From Bacillota bacterium (GTDB taxonomy: Bacteria; Bacillota; Clostridia; Lachnospirales; Lachnospiraceae), in the NCBI GenBank assembly GCA_023415595.1, contig JAEZJW010000068.1, positions 1-40,395 on the forward strand: a stretch of 40,395 nt of DNA, given 5' to 3'. A program made the position numbers and the translations under genes. Below the pieces are notes generated by a model. It had not been told where the DNA came from. It saw only the letters and a program-made list of their open reading frames with translations, and did not search any database. Shown here piece by piece: positions 23,611 to 33,141 of this stretch; position 1 is the first letter of the stretch; the number at the start of each line of letters is the position of its first letter.

Positions 23611-24153
23611 ATGAGATTATTTACAGCCATTACCTTCAGTGAAGGAATGAAAGATTATCTTTCCGAGGTTTCGGATAAACTTTCTCTACTGACTGTGAAA
23701 GGAAGCTATACCTTAAGGGATAATTATCATCTGACTTTGAATTTCATCGGGGAGACGAACCGACTTGAGCTGGTGAAGGAAGCGATGCGGCAGGCTGTGG
23801 AGAAGACGGATCCGGGAAGCTTTCTCCTCCAAACGGAGGGATTCGGGAAATTCAAACGCAGGGAGGGAGATATCTGTTTTATCCGAATTGAGAAGGATCC
23901 GGTACTTTTTAAGCTGCAGAAGGAACTGGTGAGAAGGCTTAAGGATGCAGGGTTTGAGGTCGATGATTTAGAATATAAGCCCCATCTTACACTTTCCAGA
24001 AGAACAGTATTTGCAGGTAAATTTGATGAGAAGCTATTTGAGGAGCAGATTTCTCAGTTAAGTATGGAGGTCAGTCGGATCAGTCTGATGAAATCCGAAC
24101 GGATTCAAGGTAAGCTGACCTACACCGAAGTATATGGAATTGATTTAGAGTAG
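23611..24153 (+). CDS. thpR: RNA 2',3'-cyclic phosphodiesterase
   Basis: The 180-residue protein of the 2H phosphoesterase family opens 2',3'-cyclic phosphate ends of RNA. The two HxTx motifs are HLTL at residues 40-43 and HLTL at 125-128. The MRLFTAI opening is typical of ThpR. The ATG at 23611 is chosen because GGAG lies 9 bases upstream; a TTG five codons earlier lies inside that site. The family name 'RNA ligase' dates from its in vitro activity. Transcribed alone, divergent from the MBL hydrolase. Confidence 0.9.
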   Translation: MRLFTAITFSEGMKDYLSEVSDKLSLLTVKGSYTLRDNYHLTLNFIGETNRLELVKEAMRQAVEKTDPGSFLLQTEGFGKFKRREGDICFIRIEKDPVLFKLQKELVRRLKDAGFEVDDLEYKPHLTLSRRTVFAGKFDEKLFEEQISQLSMEVSRISLMKSERIQGKLTYTEVYGIDLE

Positions 24154-24281
24154 GATAAAAGCATAAAAAATGTCCCAGACAATTATATTATGATAGATTG
24201 TTTTATCAAGCTGTCCGATGACTTCAATTCAGTGATTCCTGAGGACGGCATATTCTCAACAAGCTGAAGGGGGATACCGGC

Positions 24282-24728
24282 ATGAAGATATTAGTAGATG
24301 CGGATGCATGTCCTGTAAAGGAAATCATCGAGGATATCGCAAAGGGGTTCGGTATACCTGTGCTGATGTTTATTGATACGAGCCATATCCTGAATTCCTA
24401 TTACAGTGAGATCGTAGTGGTCAGCAAGGCACCGGATGCGGTGGATTTTGCCCTGATTAACCGGACTGACCGGGGAGATATCGTTGTTACCCAGGACTAT
24501 GGAGTGGCAGCAATGGCATTGGGCAGAGGTGCATATGCTATCCATCAGAGCGGAAGGATCTATACCGAGGATAATATTGATCTGATGCTGATGGAACGGC
24601 ATATTGCCATGAAGAATCGCCGGGCAGGAATTCGCACGGGCAAGAATCCCAAGAAGAGAACTAACGCTGAGGACGACAGATTTATGTCCTCCTTTTACCA
24701 ATTATGCCAGAGAGCTTCAGGGTGCTGA
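24282..24728 (+). CDS. YaiI/YqxD family protein (DUF188)
   Basis: The 148-residue protein begins MKILVDADACPVK, the hallmark of the YaiI/YqxD family, and contains DIVVTQDYGVAAMAL. The Asp residues suggest a PIN-like nuclease fold, but no activity is established. Length and motif order are normal. The C-terminal third is basic (KNRRAGIRTGKNPKKR), compatible with nucleic acid contact. An AAGGGGG site lies about 8 bases before the ATG. No clear operon partner. Confidence 0.9.
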   Translation: MKILVDADACPVKEIIEDIAKGFGIPVLMFIDTSHILNSYYSEIVVVSKAPDAVDFALINRTDRGDIVVTQDYGVAAMALGRGAYAIHQSGRIYTEDNIDLMLMERHIAMKNRRAGIRTGKNPKKRTNAEDDRFMSSFYQLCQRASGC

Positions 24729-24829
24729 GCTGATTCTCAGGGTGGACCTGCCGTCCTGTACTTTACATTTATCCGGCTTAAGTATAAAATAAAACCATAG
24801 CTGTTTAATAAGTAAACAGGGGGTATGTT

Positions 24830-26071
24830 ATGACGAAAAAGCATTTTAACACAGGCTTCCTTACCAAACGTTTCATACTGATGCTGGCGGTTTTCAGTAT
24901 TATGACATTGTCCGCCTGCTCTTACATAGAGAATACAACTAAGGAAGAAGAGGTAATTAATCTTCTGGATACGGACGAGCAGATGTCCCAGGCAACTTCC
25001 TCCGATCACTCCGACACGCAAGTTCCGTTGCCTTCTGTCACACCGGATGAGAATCAGCCTGCAGCATCTGAGGATTACCTACAGCATACAGCTGAGCCTG
25101 CGGATTCTCCGGCAGCTACTCAGGAACCCGAAGCTTCTATTAAGCCTGATGAGGTACCGGAGTCCTCACCAGTTACAGATCAGGAACCTGTGACGCAACC
25201 TGACAGTAAGTCCCCTTCCAAGGTAATCGCTGTTCTCCCGCCTACGGCTACTCCAAAACCTGCTGCAGCTAAGCCTATACCTAAGGTGGCGGCTGTTCCC
25301 GTACAGACGGATCCTACGCCTTCCACAAAGAATGGGGCCACAAGCATGGATTCCTATGCCGATGAGATTCTGATAGAGATTGTTACGAAAGGAATGTCAG
25401 AGGCGGAGAAGGTGAAAGCGGTACATGATTACATAGTCCTACATACAGCTTATTATAATAATGATCGGCTGAAGCCTGAGGACTACCCTGAGGATGTATT
25501 CACAACCAGGGGAGTGCTTCTGAAGGGAGAAGCTGTCTGTCAGGGTTATGCAGAGACCTTCCAGCTGTTCATGGACCGATTGGGAATTAATTGTAAGTTT
25601 GTAGTTGGCAAGGACAGAAATAATAATGTGGGCCATGCCTGGAATATGGTATCTCTGGATGGTGCGTGGTATCATGTGGATGTAACCTGGGATGATCCGA
25701 TTCCTGACCAGAAGGGCAAGATTCAATATAAATATTTCCTGATCACCGATGAGATACTTTCAGCGGATCACAGCTGGAATACTAACAATTATCCTGCCTG
25801 TGACAGCACGGATTACATTTACTATGTCTATGAGGATCAAATCATTGGTTCCATAGAGGATTATGAACAAAAATTCGTTGAGCTTTACGAACAGGGAGAG
25901 CGGACCATTACAATCCTTTATCCGGAGGAGGAACAGCCGGATCTGAGCTTTTTCTTCGATTATGATTTTCTGCATACGGTTGATGAGAGCGGAACAAAGC
26001 ACATGGGTTATAAGCATTACCCGACCTGGAGACTCGGAGAATATACCGTTTATACCGTTATTGTCGAGTGA
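24830..26071 (+). CDS. Transglutaminase-like domain lipoprotein
   Basis: The 413-residue exported protein has a lipobox ending at Cys30 (LSAC). A long Pro/Thr/Glu/Ala-rich spacer runs to about residue 170, and a transglutaminase-like (papain-fold) domain spans about 175-300. The catalytic triad is visible: Cys237 in GEAVCQGYAE, His269 in VGHAWNMV, Asp284 in YHVDVTWDDP. A C-terminal domain of about 110 residues of unknown fold ends the protein. Clostridial members may act as cell-surface proteases or crosslinkers. The spacer is long enough to cross the peptidoglycan. Site AGGGGG precedes the ATG. Confidence 0.88.
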   Translation: MTKKHFNTGFLTKRFILMLAVFSIMTLSACSYIENTTKEEEVINLLDTDEQMSQATSSDHSDTQVPLPSVTPDENQPAASEDYLQHTAEPADSPAATQEPEASIKPDEVPESSPVTDQEPVTQPDSKSPSKVIAVLPPTATPKPAAAKPIPKVAAVPVQTDPTPSTKNGATSMDSYADEILIEIVTKGMSEAEKVKAVHDYIVLHTAYYNNDRLKPEDYPEDVFTTRGVLLKGEAVCQGYAETFQLFMDRLGINCKFVVGKDRNNNVGHAWNMVSLDGAWYHVDVTWDDPIPDQKGKIQYKYFLITDEILSADHSWNTNNYPACDSTDYIYYVYEDQIIGSIEDYEQKFVELYEQGERTITILYPEEEQPDLSFFFDYDFLHTVDESGTKHMGYKHYPTWRLGEYTVYTVIVE

Positions 26072-26112
26072 TAAACAGGCAAGCTGCCTGAAGATCTGCC
26101 TTTAACAATAAT

Positions 26113-26150
26113 AATCGCATTACATAAGATAGTAGTAAGAGGATGCGATT
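26113..26150 (+). promoter_or_regulatory. Small inverted repeat before the rubrerythrin gene
   Basis: AATCGCAT (26113-26120) and ATGCGATT (26143-26150) flank a 22-base loop just before the GGAGG site of the rubrerythrin gene. It could be an operator or a leader hairpin. It does not match the PerR box well. Confidence 0.3.
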
Positions 26151-26168
26151 GTCGGAGGTTGACCGGAT

Positions 26169-26720
26169 ATGGGGAGCAAGAAGGATTTTATATCCAGTAA
26201 CACATTTAAGAACCTTCAGGCTGCATATGAAGCAGAAACCAAGGCCAGCATGAAATATTTCATATATGGCAGGAAAGCTAAGGAAGACGGCTATATGCAG
26301 ATTGGTAATATATTTGATGAGACATCCATGAATGAGCGGGAGCATGCTGAAATCTGGTTGAAACAGATGAAGGGCGGTAATCTTCCTGCGACTCTGGATA
26401 ACTTAAAGGACTCTTATTCCAGTGAGAACTATGAATGGACGAATATGTATATAGAATTTGCCCAGGAAGCGAGAAAGGAAGGCTATCAGGAGATCGCCGA
26501 GCTGTTTGAGAGAGTAGCCAGCGTCGAGCGGCATCATGACTCCAGATTCCGAAAGCTTGCCAGCAATATTATGAGCGATACGGTTTACAATAAGAAAACC
26601 AATGTATTATGGATCTGCGTTAACTGCGGAAATCTGTTTTACGGGGTATCCGCACCGGAACCCTGTCCGGTATGCGGCTGCTCCCAGGAATACTACGAGC
26701 TGAATAAAGACAATTACTAA
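26169..26720 (+). CDS. rbr: Rubrerythrin family protein
   Basis: The 183-residue protein has an N-terminal ferritin-like di-iron domain and a C-terminal rubredoxin-like centre. Likely iron ligands include Glu21 and Glu51, Glu57/His59 in NEREHAE, and Glu120/His123 in SVERHH. The four Cys of the rubredoxin site are 150, 153, 166 and 169 (CVNCG, CPVCG). It reduces hydrogen peroxide in anaerobes using electrons from NADH via rubredoxin-type carriers. GGAGG lies 10 bases before the ATG. Transcribed alone and followed by a terminator. Confidence 0.93.
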   Translation: MGSKKDFISSNTFKNLQAAYEAETKASMKYFIYGRKAKEDGYMQIGNIFDETSMNEREHAEIWLKQMKGGNLPATLDNLKDSYSSENYEWTNMYIEFAQEARKEGYQEIAELFERVASVERHHDSRFRKLASNIMSDTVYNKKTNVLWICVNCGNLFYGVSAPEPCPVCGCSQEYYELNKDNY

Positions 26721-26744
26721 GAGGAATAAATACAATATTATTAA

Positions 26745-26799
26745 AGGGCTGTCAAATCAGCGGTTAAATAACCGACGGTGGACAGCTCCTTGTTTTTTT
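26745..26799 (+). terminator. Terminator after rubrerythrin
   Basis: AGGGCTGTC (26745-26753) pairs with GACAGCTCCT (26781-26790) with a one-base bulge. A nested CGGTTA/TAACCG hairpin lies inside, and TTTTTTT follows. Confidence 0.85.
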
Positions 26800-26855
26800 G
26801 AATTTTCTAAAGTGATTGTGATAGATATGATAAGAATGATGTAATAGATAGCATA

Positions 26856-27100
26856 GGCGCCCTCGAGCACTTGAGTGTTTATCACCTTCATATCGAAACA
26901 AGAATAACGTGGGATTAATTATCCTCAAGGAGACCGTATGTCGCCATCGGTACTTAGGTTGTGGCAGTGGCCTGTCTGCCGCAACCTTAGGTACCGTTAT
27001 GAGCGACATCCCGAGTGGGAACGTGTCTCCGGTGGATAATAATCTCACGTTATTCCTATTTGCCTATAGGTGATAAACATCACAAATTGGAACGGGCGCC
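26856..27100. repeat. Nested palindromic element, long copy (245 bp)
   Basis: Outer arms GGCGCCC/GGGCGCC (26856-26862 with 27094-27100) enclose TGTTTATCAC/GTGATAAACA (26876-26885 with 27070-27079). A stem on AATAACGTGGGATTA pairs with TAATCTCACGTTATT, then GGAGAC with GTCTCC. An inner hairpin of about 70 bp (ATGTCGC/GCGACAT, then CGGTAC and TAGGTTG with their complements) closes it. The layout and several sequence blocks match the short copy at 21534-21705 in reverse orientation; the inner hairpin is missing there. No coding frame was seen. It occupies the region before the uvrB promoter. Confidence 0.8.
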
Positions 27101-27114
27101 GAACGATCGCGACA

Positions 27115-27126
27115 GAACAAACATTC
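27115..27126 (+). promoter_or_regulatory. LexA-like site upstream of uvrB
   Basis: GAACAAACATTC differs by one base from the GAAC-N4-GTTC core of Gram-positive LexA (SOS) boxes. It lies upstream of the -35 element rather than over the promoter, which lowers confidence, although uvrB-uvrA is a known SOS target in many bacteria. Confidence 0.35.
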
Positions 27127-27136
27127 GAAAATTGTA

Positions 27137-27165
27137 TTGCTTTTCCTTTTTTATTGTGTTATAAT
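27137..27165 (+). promoter_or_regulatory. Probable uvrB-uvrA promoter
   Basis: TTGCTT (27137-27142) and a perfect TATAAT (27160-27165) are separated by 17 bases. Expected start is near 27172, leaving a leader of about 150 bases before uvrB. Confidence 0.7.
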
Positions 27166-27320
27166 TACAAACATTAATATAGGTAGAAACAATGTCAGTC
27201 TTAACCGGCCGTAACTGGGCAGAATATAACCGGAAGATCTGGCTTGCTTTATAATTGTACTTAAGTTTACGGCGCAGAGAATTCAATTAAGAAGAATTCT
27301 TAAATAGAACGGAGATTTCT

Positions 27321-29306
27321 ATGGAGTTTAAATTAACGTCGGAGTTCCAGCCAACCGGTGACCAGCCGGAGGCAATCAAAACCCTTGTGGAAGGCTTCCG
27401 CAGCGGAAACCAGTGCCAGACCCTTTTAGGTGTCACCGGTTCCGGTAAGACCTTTACCATGGCGAATGTGATTCAGCAGATTCAAAAGCCAACCCTGATC
27501 ATCGCACATAACAAAACACTGGCAGCACAGCTTTACGGGGAGTTCAAGGAGTTCTTCCCGGAGAATGCGGTGGAGTACTTTGTCAGCTATTATGATTACT
27601 ATCAGCCGGAGGCCTATGTCCCTTCCACGGACACTTATATTGAGAAGGATTCTGCTATTAACGAAGAGATTGATAAATTAAGGCACTCTGCAACGGCAGC
27701 TTTGACGGAACGGAAGGATGTCATCGTAGTTGCCAGCGTATCCTGTATCTATGGTCTGGGTAGTCCGATTGATTACCAGGACATGGTTCTGTCCTTACGT
27801 CCGGGAATGATGAAGGATCGGGACGAGGTCCTAAGAAAGCTGATTGATATCCAATATAACAGAAATGATATGGACTTTAAACGCGGAACTTTCCGTGTGC
27901 GCGGCGATGTCGTGGAGATCTTCCCTGCTTCTTCGGGAGAAATCGCTGTTAGGATAGAGTTTTTCGGAGATGAAGTAGAGCGGATTCTGGAGATCGACGT
28001 CTTTACCGGTGAGCTGAAGAGTATCCTGGAGCATGTTGTGATCTTTCCCGCCTCCCATTATGTTGTTGCCCCGGACAAGCTGGAGAAAGCGATAGAGAAT
28101 ATTCAGACGGAGCTGGAGGAGCGTATCCAGTACTTCAAAAGCGAGGATAAGCTGCTGGAAGCACAGAGAATATCGGAACGGACGAATTTTGATATCGAAA
28201 TGCTACGGGAAACCGGCTTCTGCTCCGGTGTCGAGAACTATTCCAGACATCTGATCGGAACGGAGCCAGGGACTCCTCCCTATACCCTGATGGATTATTT
28301 CCCAGAGGATTTCATGATTATCGTGGACGAATCCCATATTACAATACCCCAGATCCGGGGAATGTACGCCGGAGACCGTTCCAGAAAGACTACCCTGGTG
28401 GATTATGGCTTTCGCCTTCCCTCAGCTCTTGATAACAGGCCGCTTAATTTCCAGGAATTTGAGAGTAAGATCAGCCAGATCATGTTTGTGTCTGCGACAC
28501 CTTCGGTTTATGAGAGCGAGCATGAGCTCCTTCGGACGGAACAGGTGATCCGACCGACCGGGCTTCTGGATCCAGAGGTGACCGTGAAACCGGTGGAGGG
28601 TCAGATCGACGACCTGCTCGGTGAGATCCATAAGGAGCTGGAGAGGAAGAGCAAGGTTCTGGTGACCACATTAACAAAACGTATGGCAGAGGATCTGACG
28701 ACCTATCTGCGTGAAGTCGGTATCCGGGTAAAATACCTCCATTCCGATATCGATACGCTGGAGCGGTCCGAGATCATCCGGGATATGAGAATGGATGTCT
28801 TTGACGTACTCGTTGGCATCAACCTGCTCAGAGAAGGACTGGATATACCCGAGGTTGGACTGGTAGCTATCCTGGATGCGGATAAGGAAGGCTTCCTTCG
28901 ATCCGAGACGTCCTTGATCCAGACCATCGGCCGTGCCGCCCGTAATGCAGGAGGCCGCGTTGTAATGTATGCGGAGCATATGACGGATTCCATGAATAAA
29001 GCGATTTCTGAGACGAACCGCAGGCGTAAGATCCAGAGTGAATATAATGAAGCCCATGGAATTACACCTACTTCTATTCAGAAGAAGGTCAGGGACCTGA
29101 TCAGCATCTCCAAGAAAGCAGAATCGAATCTCAAGGATATGACCAAGGATATGGAATCCATGTCAAAGCAGGAGCTGGAGGTAATGCTGAAAGCGATTAC
29201 TCAGCAGATGCATGCTGCAGCGGCCGAGCTTAACTTTGAGAAAGCTGCTGAGCTGAGAGATAAGATGATAGAGTTGAAGAAACAGCTGCTGGAGCTTAAT
29301 AAGTAG
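27321..29306 (+). CDS. uvrB: Excinuclease ABC subunit B
   Basis: The 661-residue UvrB has the normal length. It is loaded by UvrA at damaged DNA and recruits UvrC for dual incision in nucleotide excision repair. Walker A GVTGSGKT lies near residues 39-46. The beta-hairpin that inserts into DNA is around YYDYYQPEAYVP (near 93-104). DESH near 339 is the helicase DExx box, and TIGRAARN is motif VI. The C-terminal UVR motif (about 620-655, FEKAAELRDKMIELK) contacts UvrC. A GGAG site lies 7 bases before the ATG. uvrA follows in the same direction after 106 bp, probably in one operon. Confidence 0.97.
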   Translation: MEFKLTSEFQPTGDQPEAIKTLVEGFRSGNQCQTLLGVTGSGKTFTMANVIQQIQKPTLIIAHNKTLAAQLYGEFKEFFPENAVEYFVSYYDYYQPEAYVPSTDTYIEKDSAINEEIDKLRHSATAALTERKDVIVVASVSCIYGLGSPIDYQDMVLSLRPGMMKDRDEVLRKLIDIQYNRNDMDFKRGTFRVRGDVVEIFPASSGEIAVRIEFFGDEVERILEIDVFTGELKSILEHVVIFPASHYVVAPDKLEKAIENIQTELEERIQYFKSEDKLLEAQRISERTNFDIEMLRETGFCSGVENYSRHLIGTEPGTPPYTLMDYFPEDFMIIVDESHITIPQIRGMYAGDRSRKTTLVDYGFRLPSALDNRPLNFQEFESKISQIMFVSATPSVYESEHELLRTEQVIRPTGLLDPEVTVKPVEGQIDDLLGEIHKELERKSKVLVTTLTKRMAEDLTTYLREVGIRVKYLHSDIDTLERSEIIRDMRMDVFDVLVGINLLREGLDIPEVGLVAILDADKEGFLRSETSLIQTIGRAARNAGGRVVMYAEHMTDSMNKAISETNRRRKIQSEYNEAHGITPTSIQKKVRDLISISKKAESNLKDMTKDMESMSKQELEVMLKAITQQMHAAAAELNFEKAAELRDKMIELKKQLLELNK

Positions 29307-29412
29307 CAAAGATCAGAGATCCGGGAACAGGCTTATGTGTAACGCAGAAAACCGGAGGACAGATGAGGCTATATAAAATACTTAAATAAACAGAATTAGA
29401 ACGGGTGGCTAT

Positions 29413-32268
29413 ATGTCAGATAAGAAGAATTACATCAGAATTAGAGGTGCTAAGGAGAACAACCTGAAGAACCTGAGTGTGGATATTCCCAGGGATCAGT
29501 TCGTTGTACTGACGGGTTTAAGCGGTTCAGGCAAATCCTCTTTAGCCTTTGATACGATTTATGCAGAAGGACAGAGACGCTATATGGAATCCTTGTCCTC
29601 CTACGCCAGACAATTCCTAGGACAGATGGAGAAGCCGAATGTGGAGAGCATCGAAGGCTTACCCCCTGCCATCTCCATAGACCAGAAATCCACGAACCGG
29701 AATCCCAGGTCAACAGTCGGCACGGTAACGGAGATTTATGATTATTACCGATTGCTGTATGCCAGGATCGGTATTCCCCATTGTCCGAACTGCGGTAAAG
29801 AGATCAAGAAGCAAACCGTAGATCAGATGGTGGATGAGGTAATGAGACTTCCCCAGGGAACGAAGATCCAGCTGCTTGCTCCGGTAGTTAGAGGACGTAA
29901 GGGTGAGCATGCCAAGCTGTTTGAACAGGCTAAGAAGAGCGGCTATGTCAGAGTCAGAGTGGATGGGAATCTCTATGAACTGTCTGAGGAGATTAAGCTC
30001 GAGAAGAATAACAAGCATAATATTGAGATTGTAGTGGACCGTCTTGTGGTGAAGGAAGGAATTGAGAAGAGACTGACCGATTCCGTCGAGAATGTTCTTA
30101 AGTTGGCAGAGGGACTTCTGCTTGTGGATATCATTGATGGGGAGACTCTGACCTTCAGTCAGAATTTTGCCTGCCCGGACTGCGGGATCAGTATCGATGA
30201 GATCGAGCCAAGAATTTTCTCCTTTAATAACCCCTTCGGTGCCTGCCCGGATTGTCATGGTATTGGCATTAAGATGGAGTTTGATGTGGATCTGCTGATC
30301 CCCGATCAGGAACTTAGCCTGATTGACGGTGCTGTCGCAGCACCGGGCTGGGCCTCTATTACGGATAAGGGCAGCTATACCAGATGCATCATGGAGGCAT
30401 TGGCGAAGGAATATAAGTTTGATCTGAAGACACCTTATAAGGATCTTCCGGAGCATGCGAAGGATATCTTTATCAATGGGACGAACGGGAAGGCAGTGAA
30501 GGTACATTACAGGGGCCAGCGTGGCGAGGGTGTTTATGATGTAGCCTTCGAAGGCTTTGTAAGAAATGTGGAGAGGCGTTACCGTGAGAGCGGCTCGGAA
30601 TCCGTGCGGCAGGAATATGAGACCTTTATGAGGACAACCCCTTGTAAGGAGTGCGGCGGCAAGAGATTGAAGAAGGAATCCCTGGCCGTGACCGTCGGGG
30701 ATAAGAATATATCGGAGTTAACGGACTACTCCATCCGGGATCTGGCGAATTTCATGCATCAGCTGGTGCTGACCTCCATGCAGTTGAAGATCGGTGAGCT
30801 CATTCTGAAGGAAATCAGAGCGAGACTAAATTTCCTGATCAATGTGGGGTTGGATTATCTGACTCTGGCCAGAGCCACCGGCTCCTTATCCGGAGGAGAA
30901 TCCCAGAGAATCCGTCTGGCAACACAGATCGGGTCCGGGCTTGTCGGTGTAGCTTATATCCTGGATGAGCCCAGTATCGGTCTGCATCAGCGGGATAACG
31001 ATAAGCTTCTGAAGGCATTGAAGGATCTGAAGGACCTGGGCAATACCCTGATTGTGGTTGAGCATGATGAGGATACGATGTATGCGGCAGATTATATCGT
31101 GGATATCGGTCCCGGTGCCGGAGAGCACGGCGGCGAAATTGTAGCTGAGGGAACGGCAGAGGAAATTATGAAGGTGGAGGAGTCCATCACCGGAGCATAC
31201 TTAAGCGGAAGAATCAGTATCCCCGTACCAAGTGAGAGACGCAAGCCCACCGGCTATCTGACCATACAGGGTGCCGCAGAAAATAATCTTAAAGATATTG
31301 ATGTTAATATCCCGTTAGGGATTATGACCTGTATCACCGGTGTATCCGGCTCTGGTAAGAGTTCACTCGTGACGGAGATTCTATATAAGAGACTTGCCAG
31401 AGACTTAAATCGTGCGAGGGAGATTCCCGGGAAGCACAGGAAGATGATCGGCATAGAGCAGTTGGATAAGGTCATCAATATCGACCAGTCACCAATCGGC
31501 AGAACACCGAGATCCAACCCTTCCACTTATACCGGAGTGTTTGACCAGATCCGGGATCTGTTTGCATCTACGCAGGATGCCAAGATGAGAGGATATTCTA
31601 AGGGCCGATTCAGCTTCAATGTCAAGGGAGGACGCTGTGAAGCCTGCAGTGGTGACGGAATTATTAAGATCGAGATGAATTTCCTTCCGGATATCTATGT
31701 ACCCTGTGAGGTTTGCGGAGGTAAGAGATATAACAGGGAGACCCTTGAGGTTCATTATAAAGGTAAGAACATCTATGACGTTCTGAATATGACGGTGGAA
31801 GAAGCAGTACGCTTCTTCGAGAATATCCCGTCGATTAAGAGGAAGATCGAGACGCTGAATGATGTGGGCCTGTCCTACTTAAGACTTGGGCATCCTTCCA
31901 CTGCCCTATCCGGTGGTGAAGCACAGAGAATTAAGCTTGCTACGGAGCTGAGCAAACGGAGTACCGGCAGGACCATATATATACTGGATGAACCTACGAC
32001 AGGGCTTCATTTTGCAGATGTTCATAAGCTGATAGAAATTATGAAGCGGTTCTCGGATACCGGCAATACCGTAGTGGTCATTGAGCATAACCTGGATGTC
32101 ATTAAGACTGCAGATTATATCATAGACATCGGTCGGGAAGGCGGAGATAAGGGTGGCACGATCATTGCTCAGGGTACGCCGGAGGAAGTTGCTGAGAATA
32201 AACAATCCTTTACCGGAGAGTATGTGAAACGATACCTGAAGAAGGACAGAACAGCGGCTAACGAATAG
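29413..32268 (+). CDS. uvrA: Excinuclease ABC subunit A
   Basis: The 951-residue UvrA scans DNA for lesions as an ATP-dependent dimer and delivers UvrB. Both ABC modules are complete: Walker A GLSGSGKSS and GVSGSGKSS, signatures LSGGESQR and LSGGEAQR, Walker B YILDEPSIGLH and YILDEPTTGLH. Zinc-binding Cys are seen in CPNCG, the CPDCG/CPDCHG pair and CEACSGDG with CEVCGGKR. Downstream of uvrB and followed after about 100 bp by the nucleotidase gene. GGGTGGC lies before the ATG. Nothing unusual. Confidence 0.97.
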   Translation: MSDKKNYIRIRGAKENNLKNLSVDIPRDQFVVLTGLSGSGKSSLAFDTIYAEGQRRYMESLSSYARQFLGQMEKPNVESIEGLPPAISIDQKSTNRNPRSTVGTVTEIYDYYRLLYARIGIPHCPNCGKEIKKQTVDQMVDEVMRLPQGTKIQLLAPVVRGRKGEHAKLFEQAKKSGYVRVRVDGNLYELSEEIKLEKNNKHNIEIVVDRLVVKEGIEKRLTDSVENVLKLAEGLLLVDIIDGETLTFSQNFACPDCGISIDEIEPRIFSFNNPFGACPDCHGIGIKMEFDVDLLIPDQELSLIDGAVAAPGWASITDKGSYTRCIMEALAKEYKFDLKTPYKDLPEHAKDIFINGTNGKAVKVHYRGQRGEGVYDVAFEGFVRNVERRYRESGSESVRQEYETFMRTTPCKECGGKRLKKESLAVTVGDKNISELTDYSIRDLANFMHQLVLTSMQLKIGELILKEIRARLNFLINVGLDYLTLARATGSLSGGESQRIRLATQIGSGLVGVAYILDEPSIGLHQRDNDKLLKALKDLKDLGNTLIVVEHDEDTMYAADYIVDIGPGAGEHGGEIVAEGTAEEIMKVEESITGAYLSGRISIPVPSERRKPTGYLTIQGAAENNLKDIDVNIPLGIMTCITGVSGSGKSSLVTEILYKRLARDLNRAREIPGKHRKMIGIEQLDKVINIDQSPIGRTPRSNPSTYTGVFDQIRDLFASTQDAKMRGYSKGRFSFNVKGGRCEACSGDGIIKIEMNFLPDIYVPCEVCGGKRYNRETLEVHYKGKNIYDVLNMTVEEAVRFFENIPSIKRKIETLNDVGLSYLRLGHPSTALSGGEAQRIKLATELSKRSTGRTIYILDEPTTGLHFADVHKLIEIMKRFSDTGNTVVVIEHNLDVIKTADYIIDIGREGGDKGGTIIAQGTPEEVAENKQSFTGEYVKRYLKKDRTAANE

Positions 32269-32367
32269 CTACAGGATATAAACATGGACAGGCGGATACG
32301 GCCTGTCCGTTACATATACGAAGATAAATTCGGCCAAAATGAACAAACGAGCAACATGGGAGGATAT

Positions 32368-32952
32368 ATGGAAAGCAATTTCTTTGCGATGATATCAAGA
32401 ATGAAGTTCATAGAACGGTGGGCGCTGATGCGTAATTCCAGGCAGGAAAACATCAGCGAACATTCCCTTGAGGTAAGCATACTGGGTCATGCGTTAGCTG
32501 TAATCAGTAATGAACGCCTGGGTAATAAACTGAATGCCGAGAAGGTGGCTTTGATCGGAATTTTTCATGATGCAACAGAGATTATAACCGGTGATATGCC
32601 GACTCCTATCAAGTATTTCAACCAGAAGATCCAGGGAGCCTTCAAGGAAGTTGAGCAGGCTGCAGCAGGCAGACTATTGATGCTTCTGCCGGAGGACCTC
32701 AGAGGATATTATGAGGACAGCTTTCTGCCCAGAGAAGAGGATGCCTTCCTGTGGAAATTAGTAAAAGCAGCGGATAAGCTATCTGCCTTGATCAAATGTA
32801 TCGAAGAGCGGAAGGCCGGTAATACGGAATTCACCAGTGCAGAGCAGTCCATACGGGAACAGCTGAAGGTAATGGAACTAAAGGAAGTCGATATCTTCAT
32901 GAAGGAATTCCTGCCAGCATACGACAAGACCCTGGATGAGCTAAATCGCTAA
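32368..32952 (+). CDS. YfbR-like HD-domain 5'-deoxynucleotidase
   Basis: The 194-residue protein matches E. coli YfbR (about 199 residues), which removes phosphate from deoxynucleoside 5'-monophosphates. The start at 32368 is chosen for GGGAGGATAT immediately upstream; an in-frame ATG at 32284 would add 28 unconserved residues. Motifs: RWALMRNSRQENISEHS (substrate and first His region), HDATEI with its HD metal pair near 66-71, and LVKAADKLSAL, whose Asp completes the metal site. It follows uvrA after about 100 bp and may be co-transcribed, which would fit nucleotide-pool housekeeping. Confidence 0.88.
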   Translation: MESNFFAMISRMKFIERWALMRNSRQENISEHSLEVSILGHALAVISNERLGNKLNAEKVALIGIFHDATEIITGDMPTPIKYFNQKIQGAFKEVEQAAAGRLLMLLPEDLRGYYEDSFLPREEDAFLWKLVKAADKLSALIKCIEERKAGNTEFTSAEQSIREQLKVMELKEVDIFMKEFLPAYDKTLDELNR

Positions 32953-33141
32953 TCAGGACTAAAATGCAACCACTGGTATACAAAAATGCTAATCCTGGTT
33001 GGTAGAGGCCTCCTTCATTCGGAAGTATAATAATCCTGCAGCTGGTAAACAGGAAGAAGTATGGTCAGAAAGGCAGCTGACACCGGATGGAGTAACGCAC
33101 TGAGGGTGCATCTAATCATAGGGAAGGCAGGTTGGTGGAAG

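Noticed and set aside
29710..30507. Long antisense frame (265 codons) inside uvrA
   Set aside because: It lies wholly within a firmly identified gene, shows no family features and has no ribosome site.
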